Assembly (NCBI RefSeq): GCF_030232265.1
Contig: NZ_JASPJK010000009.1
Location: 30,523 to 94,522, forward strand
Source of the DNA: Corynebacterium sp. MSK041
GTDB lineage: Bacteria > Actinomycetota > Actinomycetes > Mycobacteriales > Mycobacteriaceae
Length of the DNA: 64,000 bases
Direction: 5' to 3'
The translations under genes were made by a program, and so were the position numbers. Below the pieces are notes generated by a model. The model made no database searches. It saw only the letters and a program-made list of their open reading frames with translations, and had not been told where the DNA came from. Positions 46,114 to 54,333 of this stretch are shown here, in pieces; position 1 is the stretch's first letter, and every line of letters begins with the position of its first letter.

Positions 46114-48462
46114 TTGTCACGCGAATCTGATTCCCGTAACTCCCGCAACTCGCAGGGTGCCCACGCACGCAAGGGTGCGAGCATGCGCAACGAGGGGCCG
46201 AAGCGCGCCGACGCTAGCGGCAACTCTTCAGCGACGCCGAAGAAAGCGGCGAAGAAGGTTGTGAAGAAAACGGTGAAGAAGACCGTGAAGAAAACAGCGA
46301 AAAAGGCAACGACCGGCGCAGCAGCCGCGGGTGGCGCGAAGGCGACGAAGAAAAACGAGAAGAGCTCTGGTTCCAAAGGCAGCCGTGCAAAACAGTGGTG
46401 GGCAGCGTTAGCTCTGGCGCTCGTCCTCGTGCTGGCCGTGCCGTTGACTGTTTTTGGTGTGAACTACGCGCGCGCTGACCTGCCCGCACCGGACGAGATC
46501 CAAACCGCGCAGATCTCCACCATCTTCGCGTCTGACGGTTCGACGGAGCTGGCACGCCTTGTTCCGGCTGAAGGTAACCGCCAGCAGGTCACCCTTGATC
46601 AGGTGCCGGAGCATGTGCAGAACGCTGTGCTCGCGGCGGAGGACCGTGACTTCTGGGATAACTCCGGTTTCTCCTTCACCGGTTTTGGTCGCGCGTTGCT
46701 TGGCCAAATCACTGGTAATGCTTCCGCCGGTGGTGGTTCGACGATCACCCAGCAGTATGTGAAGAACACCATCGTGGGCAATGAGCACTCCTACAGCCGC
46801 AAGTTCAACGAGCTGGTCTACTCCATCAAGATGACCCGTAACTGGTCCAAGGAAGAAATCCTGCAGGGCTACTTGAACACCATTTACTTCGGGCGTAACG
46901 CTTACGGTATTCAGGCAGCAGCCCAGGCTTACTTCAACAAGCCTGCTTCGGAGCTGACTGTTGAGGAAGGTGCGGTGCTGGCCGGACTGATCCAGCTGCC
47001 CAGCCAGTTGGATCCCTGGAATAACCCGCAGGAGTCGGAGAACCGCTGGAACTATGTGCTTGACGGCATGGTTGCGGAGGGCTGGTTGAGCCCAGAAGAG
47101 CGCGCCGGGGCGCACTTCCCGGAAACGCGTGATCCAGCCACCTACTCCGCATACACGGAAGCAACGGGCGCGAACGGCCTGATTAAGAACCAGGTGATTG
47201 AGGAACTTTCCCACATTGGTATCACCGAAGATGATGTGACCAACCGTGGCCTGCAGATCACCACCACCATTGACCCAGTGGTGCAGCAGAACATCCTGGA
47301 CACAGCGGAGGCACAGATGGCGCCGCTGCAGGAGGATGCGCGGACTGGTGTGGTGGCGATTGATCCGTCGACAGGCGCTGTGCGCGGCTACTACGGTGGC
47401 GACGATGCTTCCGGCTGGGACTACGCAAACGCGGGCCTGCAAACCGGCTCGACGTTCAAGATCTTTGGCCTGGCTGCTGCGCTACAGCAGGGTATCCCGC
47501 TGTCGGCTGTGTATGACTCCTCCCCTGTCACCGTGGGTAATGCGCGCATTACTAATGACGGCGGCGGTGGTGGCGGCATGACCACCATGGCTGAGGCGAT
47601 GAAGAACTCCTACAACACGTCCTTCATCCGCATCCAGTCTGACCTGGACAACACCACCTATGACACCGCTGACACCGCCCATGCTCTAGGCGTGGCGCGC
47701 TCGCTGCCGAACATTCCGGAGACTCTCCGTGAGCCGGACGGTAGCCAGCCGTATGACGGCATTATCTTGGGCCAGTACCAGTCCCGTGTCATTGACATGG
47801 CTACCGGCATGGCTACCTTGATCAACCGTGGTGTGTGGCACCCAACCCACTTTGTGCAGCGCGTGACGTCTGCTGACGGTGAGGTGCTCTACGAGTTTGA
47901 TCCGGAGTACAAGGAACGCCGTATCTCCGGCCAGGTAGCGGATAACGTTATCCAGTCCATGCTGCCCATCGCCGGCTGGTCTAACTCCGCCCTGGCGGGT
48001 GGCCGCCCGAGCGCCGCCAAGACCGGTACCGCCCAGTTTGGCAATACCGGTGGCACGAAGGACGCCTGGATGGTCGGCGGCACCCCTGAGTTGGCTGTGG
48101 CTGTGTGGGTGGGTACCGCAGACAACACGTCCCGCATCTACAACGCGTGGGGTGGCAACATGTACGGCTCTATGACTCCGGGCTCCATTTGGAAGGGTGT
48201 GCTGGACAGCTCTTTGGCCAACACGGACTTCCGGCAGTTCCCCACCGCCACCCCGATCAACTGGGGCGTGAACCCGTACACCGGTGGCACGTACCCGATC
48301 ACTCCGATTTACACGAACCCCTCTGGGCCGTCTGAGTTTGATCCGTCGGAAAGTGAGGACGCACCGGATCAAGCTCCTGAGCCCGCACCGGAAGCACCAC
48401 CAGCCCCGGCGCCGATACCTGACCTGGACCTCGGAGACTTGTTAGACGGCCTAGTGGGTTAG
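46114..48462 (+). CDS. Class A penicillin-binding protein (transglycosylase/transpeptidase)
   Basis: This bifunctional peptidoglycan polymerase and crosslinker has 782 residues. The N-terminus is cytoplasmic and Lys-rich (KKVVKKTVKKTVKKTAKK-type repeats), followed by a membrane anchor near residues 95-118. The glycosyltransferase domain shows AAEDRDFWDNSGF, where the usual His of EDxxFxxH is Asn. GGSTITQQYVKN and the YLNTIYFGRNAYGI motif follow. The transpeptidase has the active Ser in TGSTFK, then SYN and KTGTA. The C-terminus is Pro/Asp/Glu-rich. It appears to start with TTG at 46114 after GGAAGAG; an in-frame ATG lies 69 bases later. By synteny it is the PonA/MrcB-type enzyme. Confidence 0.93.
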   Translation: MSRESDSRNSRNSQGAHARKGASMRNEGPKRADASGNSSATPKKAAKKVVKKTVKKTVKKTAKKATTGAAAAGGAKATKKNEKSSGSKGSRAKQWWAALALALVLVLAVPLTVFGVNYARADLPAPDEIQTAQISTIFASDGSTELARLVPAEGNRQQVTLDQVPEHVQNAVLAAEDRDFWDNSGFSFTGFGRALLGQITGNASAGGGSTITQQYVKNTIVGNEHSYSRKFNELVYSIKMTRNWSKEEILQGYLNTIYFGRNAYGIQAAAQAYFNKPASELTVEEGAVLAGLIQLPSQLDPWNNPQESENRWNYVLDGMVAEGWLSPEERAGAHFPETRDPATYSAYTEATGANGLIKNQVIEELSHIGITEDDVTNRGLQITTTIDPVVQQNILDTAEAQMAPLQEDARTGVVAIDPSTGAVRGYYGGDDASGWDYANAGLQTGSTFKIFGLAAALQQGIPLSAVYDSSPVTVGNARITNDGGGGGGMTTMAEAMKNSYNTSFIRIQSDLDNTTYDTADTAHALGVARSLPNIPETLREPDGSQPYDGIILGQYQSRVIDMATGMATLINRGVWHPTHFVQRVTSADGEVLYEFDPEYKERRISGQVADNVIQSMLPIAGWSNSALAGGRPSAAKTGTAQFGNTGGTKDAWMVGGTPELAVAVWVGTADNTSRIYNAWGGNMYGSMTPGSIWKGVLDSSLANTDFRQFPTATPINWGVNPYTGGTYPITPIYTNPSGPSEFDPSESEDAPDQAPEPAPEAPPAPAPIPDLDLGDLLDGLVG

Positions 48463-48471
48463 GGGATTTAA

Positions 48472-49995
48472 GTGACAAAGGGATGGGCACATCCAGTTGA
48501 CCGCGTACAACCTGCGCGGACGGAGCCAATCGCGCAGGGAGTGGTCGCCGCGCTCGGCGGCCCGATGGGGCGCTTCGCCCAGATCGGTCGTGGTCGCTGG
48601 TGGACACCATTGCGCGCCATCATCGCGGTTGCCTGGGTGTTTCTCGCGCTCGGTGCACTGGCCAAATCAAACTGTGCGCGGGGCAAGCTTATTGATGGCG
48701 CTATGCATCTCAATTGGGACGGCAACCGCCAGTACACCTCCTTTTGCTACAACGACATCGTCCCGCTTTACGGCGGGCGTGGGCTTGACCAACCAGGTTT
48801 TGTCTACGACTACTCGTGGGTTGAAGGTGACTTGACCCGGTACATGGAGTATCCGGTTCTCGCTGGTCTTTTCCAGGGGGTCATGGGTTGGATTGCGCGC
48901 ACGACCTACCCGCTCATGGACTGGGCGTTGCCAGAATCCGGTTGGTACTTCTACCTCACCGCGTTTGTCATGGCTGTGATCTGGGTGGGTACGGCGCGCA
49001 TGGTTGCGGAACTCGCCGGTAACCGCATTTGGGACACGATCCTGGTGGTGGCCTCTCCCCTGCTGATCGTGCATGCGTTTACGAACTGGGATATTCCCTC
49101 CATCGCGTTCATGGTTGGTGCTCTTCTGGCGGCGCGCAATAAGAAGTTCTGGTTGGCCGGCGTGCTCATCGGCTTTGGTACCGCCTTCAAGATGTGGCCA
49201 CTTTTCCTGCTCGGCGCCTACCTTGTTATTGCGCTGCGGAAGAAAAACTTCGTGCCTTTCTTGCAGATGCTCGCCGCCACAGTCGTGTCCTGGCTTGTGG
49301 TCAACGTGCCCATCATGCTGCATAACTACGATGCCTGGCACGAGTTCCAGCGTCTCAACACCGAACGCGGCTGGGAGTGGACCACGATTTACGCCGTGAT
49401 CTCCCGTGCCTTCGGCTGGACCGGATTCGACTCGGGCGATGGCGCACCGGTCATTTTGAATGCGGTGACGCTGGCGTTGTTCCTCGCTGGATGCCTCTTT
49501 GTTCTCATCGCTGGATTGAAGGCGCCGCAAATACCGCGCGTGGCTGAGCTTTTCGTCCTCATCGTCGGGTTTTTCTTGCTCTTCAACAAGGTGTGGAGCC
49601 CCCAGTACTCTTTGTGGCTCGTTGTTCCGGCGGTGCTCGCTCTGCCCCACTGGCGCCTGCTGCTCACATGGATGACGGCGGACATGCTCGTCTGGCCGAT
49701 TCTCATGTGGCACATGATGGGCACCGATAACCTTGGCCTGCCCGGCGCCGCACTCAATATCATCGTGCTTATCCGTGATGCACTGATCGTGGCCATCATG
49801 GTGCTTGTCGTCCGCCAAATGTACGGCCGCCGCCCCGACAAGGTCCGCGACGCGCACTACGGCTGTGACCCGCTACTCACCACACCAGCTGATTGGGAGG
49901 AGGCTAAACAACAATGGGAACCGCAACCATCCTTGGAATTTGCTCCATCTTCATCGCTTTCGCCCTCTTCGGTGTCTGCTTCTGGGCAGTCGTGA
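48472..49995 (+). CDS. GT87 family integral membrane mannosyltransferase
   Basis: This 507-residue membrane protein belongs to GT87 (DUF2029), which includes polyprenyl-phosphomannose-dependent mannosyltransferases of actinobacterial lipoglycans. It has about 10-12 spans, an exposed loop with FCYNDIVPLYGGRGL, and LIVHAFTNWDIPSIAF with the Asp-containing loop. The position right after a class A PBP matches M. tuberculosis Rv0051 next to ponA1. It starts with GTG at 48472 after GGGGA. The C-terminal tail (SSSLSPSSVSASGQS) is soluble. A small membrane protein gene overlaps its 3' end. Confidence 0.85.
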   Translation: MTKGWAHPVDRVQPARTEPIAQGVVAALGGPMGRFAQIGRGRWWTPLRAIIAVAWVFLALGALAKSNCARGKLIDGAMHLNWDGNRQYTSFCYNDIVPLYGGRGLDQPGFVYDYSWVEGDLTRYMEYPVLAGLFQGVMGWIARTTYPLMDWALPESGWYFYLTAFVMAVIWVGTARMVAELAGNRIWDTILVVASPLLIVHAFTNWDIPSIAFMVGALLAARNKKFWLAGVLIGFGTAFKMWPLFLLGAYLVIALRKKNFVPFLQMLAATVVSWLVVNVPIMLHNYDAWHEFQRLNTERGWEWTTIYAVISRAFGWTGFDSGDGAPVILNAVTLALFLAGCLFVLIAGLKAPQIPRVAELFVLIVGFFLLFNKVWSPQYSLWLVVPAVLALPHWRLLLTWMTADMLVWPILMWHMMGTDNLGLPGAALNIIVLIRDALIVAIMVLVVRQMYGRRPDKVRDAHYGCDPLLTTPADWEEAKQQWEPQPSLEFAPSSSLSPSSVSASGQS

Positions 49996-50102
49996 AAAAG
50001 AAGCCGGTTGGCCTCGCCGTCACGTTGGGCATCCTGGCGTTCATCTTCATGACGATCCTGCCAGTCTCCCTCGCCGTCTTCTTCGCGGCGCCGAACCCCT
50101 AA
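49914..50102 (+). CDS. Small overlapping membrane protein
   Basis: This 62-residue, two-span protein starts inside the last 27 codons of the GT87 gene in another frame. GGAGG lies about 15 bases upstream of its ATG. It ends with LPVSLAVFFAAPNP. The high hydrophobicity, the ribosome binding site and the placement make it a plausible gene, but no family is recognised. Confidence 0.6.
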   Translation: MGTATILGICSIFIAFALFGVCFWAVVKKKPVGLAVTLGILAFIFMTILPVSLAVFFAAPNP

Positions 50103-50108
50103 GGGTCG

Positions 50109-50178
50109 GTTTGACTATGTCACGCTGCGCCCGGCAAAAGCCCAGGTCGCCTTCTCTCGCTTGAGCGCATAGTCAAAC
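50109..50178 (+). other. Long hairpin-forming intergenic element
   Basis: GTTTGACTATG (50109-50119) pairs exactly with CATAGTCAAAC (50168-50178), and CGCT/AGCG extend the stem past a small bulge. It lies between the small membrane protein and the lipoprotein gene. It has no T-run, so it may be a regulatory RNA structure or operator pair rather than a simple terminator. Confidence 0.5.
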
Positions 50179-50200
50179 TGAGTCGGTACGGTGGGGAGGC

Positions 50201-50590
50201 ATGAAGAAACTATCGACGATTGCCATTGCCCCCACCCTCCTCTTCCTCACCGCATGCGGCGGCGCTCAAGAGCCTGCCACCACGACGGAGACAACGACGC
50301 AAACTGCGACTGAAACAACCGTTGTGCAGCCGGACACACCCGCTCAGGATGCCCCGCAGCGTGAGCTGCCTTCCGCGGTCAGCGGATACACCGAGAAGGC
50401 CGAGGCCGAGCTTATCGACGAAGGCGTGACCAAAGACGACGTCGACCGCGTTCTCACTGCTGCCCTGAACAACGATCCCGGGGTTGAGATCGAGTGGGAC
50501 GATGACGGCTACTGGGAGATTGAACTGGGCGCCATTGACATCGACATTGATCCAAATGGGCTCGTCGTGGATGTGGATAGGGATGACTAG
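50201..50590 (+). CDS. Lipoprotein, unknown function
   Basis: This 129-residue protein has a short basic start (MKKLSTIAIAPTLLFLT) and a lipobox LTAC near residue 19, so it should be lipid-anchored. A Thr/Glu-rich linker follows, and the C-terminal half is acidic (EIEWDDDGYWEIELGAIDID). A copy of the 11-base repeat at 50410 encodes LIDEG. No family name was recognised. A second copy of the repeat lies just after the stop. Confidence 0.75.
   Translation: MKKLSTIAIAPTLLFLTACGGAQEPATTTETTTQTATETTVVQPDTPAQDAPQRELPSAVSGYTEKAEAELIDEGVTKDDVDRVLTAALNNDPGVEIEWDDDGYWEIELGAIDIDIDPNGLVVDVDRDD
50410..50420 (+). repeat. 11-base dispersed repeat GCTTATCGACG (in lipoprotein gene)
   Basis: Exact copy in sense, encoding LID. 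Confidence 0.85.
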
Positions 50591-50601
50591 GGTCCCGTCG
50601 G

Positions 50602-50612
50602 CGTCGATAAGC
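50602..50612 (-). repeat. 11-base dispersed repeat GCTTATCGACG (upstream of rpsF)
   Basis: Exact copy in noncoding DNA, inverted relative to and 181 bases after the copy at 50410. Confidence 0.85.
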
Positions 50613-50737
50613 AATTTCTCCCTGCTTATGCCCTGGGGTACGCTGGTGGGGTTGCTTGACGTAAGCGACCCTCCTGCCACTGCCACAAGGGCGGTGGCCG
50701 ACATCATTGAAACGACCATAGGAGGTGATGAGGTCCC

Positions 50738-51028
50738 GTGCGTCACTACGAAGTAATGATCATCTTTGACCCGAGTCAGGATGAGCGCACCGTCGCCCCG
50801 TCCCTGGACAAGTTCCTCGAAACTGTCCGCAAGGATAACGGCAAGGTGGAAAATGTTGATATCTGGGGCAAGCGCCGCTTTGCCTACCCGATCGACAAGA
50901 AGGAAGAGGGTGTCTACGCAGTAGTCACCCTGGATTGCGAGTCCGAGACCGTTCAGGAGCTCGACCGCCGTCTGAACCTGAACGACAACATTCTGCGAAC
51001 CAAGGTTCTGCGCACCGACAAGAAGTAA
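50738..51028 (+). CDS. rpsF: 30S ribosomal protein S6
   Basis: S6 binds 16S rRNA in the small subunit platform. The 96-residue protein has the family start (M)[11 protein letters not shown] and [19 protein letters not shown]. The GTG at 50738 is preceded by AGGAGGTGAT, a near-perfect complement to the 16S 3' end, which fixes the start. It begins the rpsF-ssb-rplI unit typical of Corynebacterium, where rpsR lies elsewhere. Confidence 0.97.
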   Translation: MRHYEVMIIFDPSQDERTVAPSLDKFLETVRKDNGKVENVDIWGKRRFAYPIDKKEEGVYAVVTLDCESETVQELDRRLNLNDNILRTKVLRTDKK

Positions 51029-51200
51029 GCGCGAACTTTTAGAACGAGGCTTCTTTCGTGCCGGTATACACCAGTGCAAAAGGGCTAAAACCCCAGCACA
51101 TGGGCAATGTTCACCCTAGGTTATATGCTTGGGTGTGAAAGAAAACCAGCACAACTACATGGACTCATTCGCATAAAGGTAAAGGTAAGGACGAAACATC

Positions 51201-51782
51201 ATGGCACAGGGCGAAACTCCAATCACCGTCGTAGGCAACCTCGTTGCTGATCCGGAACTACGCTTCACGCCGGCTGGCGTGGCCGTAGCTAACTTCCGTA
51301 TCGCATCCACTCCCCGCACGTACAACCGTGACACTGGTCAGTGGGACGATGGGGATGCTTTGTTCCTGACATGCAATGTGTGGCGCGGTGCCGCCGAGAA
51401 TGTCGCTGAATCCCTGACCAAAGGCATGCGCGTCATTGTTAATGGCCGTCTGCGTCAGCGTTCCTACCAGACCCGCGAAGGCGAAAACCGCACGGTATTT
51501 GAGGTCGAGGTCGACGAGGTCGGCCCGTCCCTGAAGTACGCTTCTGCTTCCGTTTCCCGGAACCCGCGTGAGGGCGGTTCCGGCGGCGGCTTTGGCGGTA
51601 ACCAGGGCGGCCAGCAATTCCAGAACAACCAGAACACTGGTGGTTTCGGCGGTCAGAGCCAGGGCGGCCAAGGCCAGGGCAATCAGTCCCAGGGTGGCCA
51701 GAATCAGCCCGCGAATGATCCGTGGAACTCCGCTCCTCCCGCCGGTGGATTCGGCGGCATGGACGATGAGCCCCCGTTCTAA
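51201..51782 (+). CDS. ssb: Single-stranded DNA-binding protein
   Basis: SSB coats single-stranded DNA in replication and repair. The 193-residue protein has an N-terminal OB fold ([38 protein letters not shown]). A long Gly/Gln/Asn-rich linker follows, ending in the acidic tip DDEPPF that binds partner proteins. The 172-base gap before it contains a TTATAT-like -10 near 51121, suggesting its own promoter in addition to rpsF readthrough. Confidence 0.96.
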   Translation: MAQGETPITVVGNLVADPELRFTPAGVAVANFRIASTPRTYNRDTGQWDDGDALFLTCNVWRGAAENVAESLTKGMRVIVNGRLRQRSYQTREGENRTVFEVEVDEVGPSLKYASASVSRNPREGGSGGGFGGNQGGQQFQNNQNTGGFGGQSQGGQGQGNQSQGGQNQPANDPWNSAPPAGGFGGMDDEPPF

Positions 51783-51839
51783 AGACGCAGCATTTCAAGT
51801 ACAACGAACATCTTTCACGAAAAGGAAGGGTAAGGATTC

Positions 51840-52292
51840 ATGAAACTGATCCTCACCGCTGCCGTTGAGAACCTTGGTGAACCCGGCGATATTGTCGAGG
51901 TCAAGGACGGCTACGGACGTAACCTTCTGCTCCCCCGCGGCCTGGCCATCGTGGCTACCCGCGGTGCTGAGAAGCAGATTGAGGACATCAAGCGTGCCCA
52001 GGAGCAGCGCTCTGTGCGCGACCTGGAACACGCGAAGGAGCTGCGTGATCAGCTCGACCAGCTGCAGGGCGTGACCGTCAAGGTCCGCACCGGCAACAAT
52101 GGCAAGCTGTTCGGCTCTGTGAAGCCGGCTGACATTGTCGCTGCCGTTGAGGCAGCTGGCGGCCCGGCGCTGGACAAGCGTCGCGTTGACGTACCTAAGG
52201 GTCTGGTCACCCGTACCGGTGGCTACCAGGTCAAGGTCAGGCTCCACGATGACGTGGAGGGCAAGGTGAACTTCGAGGTCGTGAGCGCTTAA
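51840..52292 (+). CDS. rplI: 50S ribosomal protein L9
   Basis: L9 binds 23S rRNA. The 150-residue protein has the conserved start MKLILTAAVENLGEPGDIVEVKDGYGRN, followed by the long connecting helix and the C-terminal domain. The gene is 57 bases after ssb and ends before a strong terminator, so it closes the ribosomal unit. Confidence 0.97.
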   Translation: MKLILTAAVENLGEPGDIVEVKDGYGRNLLLPRGLAIVATRGAEKQIEDIKRAQEQRSVRDLEHAKELRDQLDQLQGVTVKVRTGNNGKLFGSVKPADIVAAVEAAGGPALDKRRVDVPKGLVTRTGGYQVKVRLHDDVEGKVNFEVVSA

Positions 52293-52351
52293 TACCGCTT
52301 AACGGCGATTGACAGGGCATAACCCTACATCAATCCAACGACAACAGCATT

Positions 52352-52399
52352 AAACGCGGGTCCCACTTGTGAGGAGTGGGGCCCGCGTTTGTTTTGTTT
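52352..52399 (+). terminator. Terminator after rplI
   Basis: AAACGCGGGTCCCACT pairs with AGTGGGGCCCGCGTTT (one bulge) around a seven-base loop, followed by GTTTTGTTT. It separates the ribosomal unit from the dnaB control region. Confidence 0.85.
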
Positions 52400-52412
52400 A
52401 TGGGGTTGTGGG

Positions 52413-52706
52413 TTATGCACAAGCCCTGTGGATAACTAGTGGATAACTGATGATTGCAGCGTGCGAGAAGGTAACCAAAAGGTAAAATTAAGGCGATTCT
52501 CAGGTGTGAGGAGAACCTGCTGGTAGGGGTTTTATTCACCGTTTGTTGCCGTTTGAAGTTATGAATATAACCGGTTTGTACTGGATGTTTGTGGGTGAGT
52601 GTGGAAATCTTCCCGCGTTATCCACAGGTTATCCACAACCGCGGGTCGGTGCATGTGGAAACCGACGTGCACTTTGATCGAGTTATCCACAGGAGCGTGT
52701 GGATAA
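52413..52706. promoter_or_regulatory. DnaA-box cluster upstream of dnaB
   Basis: Five exact TTATCCACA boxes occur at 52427-52435 (-), 52618-52626 (+), 52629-52637 (+), 52683-52691 (+) and 52698-52706 (-). TTATGCACA at 52413-52421 also fits TTATNCACA, and a one-mismatch box lies at 52438-52446 (-). An AT-rich stretch separates the first group from the rest. It is either a DnaA-controlled dnaB promoter, a DnaA-titration site or an origin-like element. Confidence 0.85.
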
Positions 52707-52791
52707 CTGGTGTGGGCGAGGCTGTGGAAGATGGTGAGTGGCCCCGTGCGAGGTAACATCGACGGGCAATAGGGGTCAACGGAGGTTAGGT

Positions 52792-54321
52792 ATGACGGTA
52801 GGCGGAAACACGGCCGGCAACAGCGCTGGCGGCGACACGAACGGCTTTGACGGAGAGAGCTTCGACAGCTTTGCGGACAGTGCGGTGCCACCACCGCCAC
52901 CACCGCCGGAGGAGTCCGAGGCGCGGGGCGGTTCTTCGCGTTTTAAAGATCGGCCGGATCGCAGCCGCGGGTTTACTAAGGACCGCACGGACCTGACCGA
53001 GTACCGCCAACCACCGCATGACCGGCAGGCGGAGCAGGGTGTGCTCGGTGCGATGTTGCTCAGCTCATCCACGGTGGTGGACGTGACTGAGGAGCTGCAA
53101 CCGGAGGATTTCTACTACCCGGCACACCAGCTGATCTACCAGGCAATATTGGAGCTCTATTCGCAGGGCTCTGATATTGACGTGCTTATTGTCGCCGGCC
53201 GGCTCGACCGCATGGGCAACCTGGAGCGCGTCGGGGGAGCGCCGTATCTGCACACGCTGATCTCTGAGGTGCCTACCGCAGCCAATGCGCGGTATTACGC
53301 CGACATCGTCGCGGAAAAATCAACGTTGCGTCAGCTTGTCGACGCGGGCACGCGCGTCGCCCAACTCGGCTACGAGGGCGGCGAAGGCATGGAAGTTGAC
53401 GCCCTCGTCGACCGTGCCCAGCAGGAGATCTTCGCTGTTGCGCAGAAGCAAACGGGTGAGGATTACCGCCCGTTGTCGGAGCTGCTCAAGCCGACCGTGG
53501 ATGAGCTCGCCGCCTACGAGAAGGACGGTGGTCTTGCAGCAGGCGTGCCCACCGGCTTCATTGATCTGGACCGCCTAACCAATGGCCTGCACGCCGGCCA
53601 GATGATCATCATCGCGGCACGTCCTGGTGTGGGTAAGTCCACCCTGGCCATGGACTTCGTGCGTTCGTGCTCGATCCACAATGGCTTGACTTCGGTGATC
53701 TTCTCCCTGGAGATGAGCGCTTCGGAGATTGTCATGCGTTTGTTGTCGGCGGAGACGGAGATCAAACTCTCTGCCATGCGCTCCGGCCAGATGGAGGAGA
53801 AGGACTGGGAGAAACTCACGGACCGTCTCCAGCAGATTCAAGCTGCACCGATCTTCGTCGATGATTCCCCGAACCTGACGATGATGGAGATTCGCTCCAA
53901 GGCCCGCCGACTGAAGCAGCAGCATGGTCTCGACCTCGTGGTCCTGGACTATATGCAGCTGATGAGCTCCGGCAAGAAGGTCGAATCACGCCAGCAGGAG
54001 GTCTCGGACTTCTCACGTCAACTTAAGCTTCTGGCCAAGGAGCTTGAGGTCCCCGTGATTGCTATTTCGCAGCTGAACCGTGGTCCGGAATCACGTACGG
54101 ATAAGCGCCCGCAGTTGGCGGACCTGCGTGAATCCGGTTCGTTGGAGCAGGATGCGGACATCGTTATGCTGCTGTACCGCCCGGACTCGCAGGACAGGGA
54201 TAATGAGCGCGCCGGTGAGGCCGACATCATCGTGGCTAAGCACCGTGGTGGCCCGATTGACACGATCGCGGTGGCGCACCAGTTGCATTACTCGCGCTTT
54301 GTCAACATGGCCCGTGGCTAG
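52792..54321 (+). CDS. dnaB: Replicative DNA helicase
   Basis: DnaB is the ring helicase that unwinds DNA at the fork. The 509-residue protein has a disordered N-terminal ~75 residues (with a PPPPPPPEE run), then the N-terminal domain (PHDRQAEQGVLGAMLLS). The RecA-type core has a Walker A loop ARPGVGKST, FSLEMSASEIVMRL and LDLVVLDYMQLM. No intein interrupts it, unlike in some actinobacteria. The ATG at 52792 has GGAGG upstream. It sits behind a cluster of DnaA boxes and converges on an MFS gene. Confidence 0.97.
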   Translation: MTVGGNTAGNSAGGDTNGFDGESFDSFADSAVPPPPPPPEESEARGGSSRFKDRPDRSRGFTKDRTDLTEYRQPPHDRQAEQGVLGAMLLSSSTVVDVTEELQPEDFYYPAHQLIYQAILELYSQGSDIDVLIVAGRLDRMGNLERVGGAPYLHTLISEVPTAANARYYADIVAEKSTLRQLVDAGTRVAQLGYEGGEGMEVDALVDRAQQEIFAVAQKQTGEDYRPLSELLKPTVDELAAYEKDGGLAAGVPTGFIDLDRLTNGLHAGQMIIIAARPGVGKSTLAMDFVRSCSIHNGLTSVIFSLEMSASEIVMRLLSAETEIKLSAMRSGQMEEKDWEKLTDRLQQIQAAPIFVDDSPNLTMMEIRSKARRLKQQHGLDLVVLDYMQLMSSGKKVESRQQEVSDFSRQLKLLAKELEVPVIAISQLNRGPESRTDKRPQLADLRESGSLEQDADIVMLLYRPDSQDRDNERAGEADIIVAKHRGGPIDTIAVAHQLHYSRFVNMARG

Positions 54322-54333
54322 AGATAGCTAGCA

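Noticed and set aside
52792..54321. An intein in dnaB
   Set aside because: The Walker A region and following motifs are continuous at normal spacing, and the total length is that of an intein-free DnaB.
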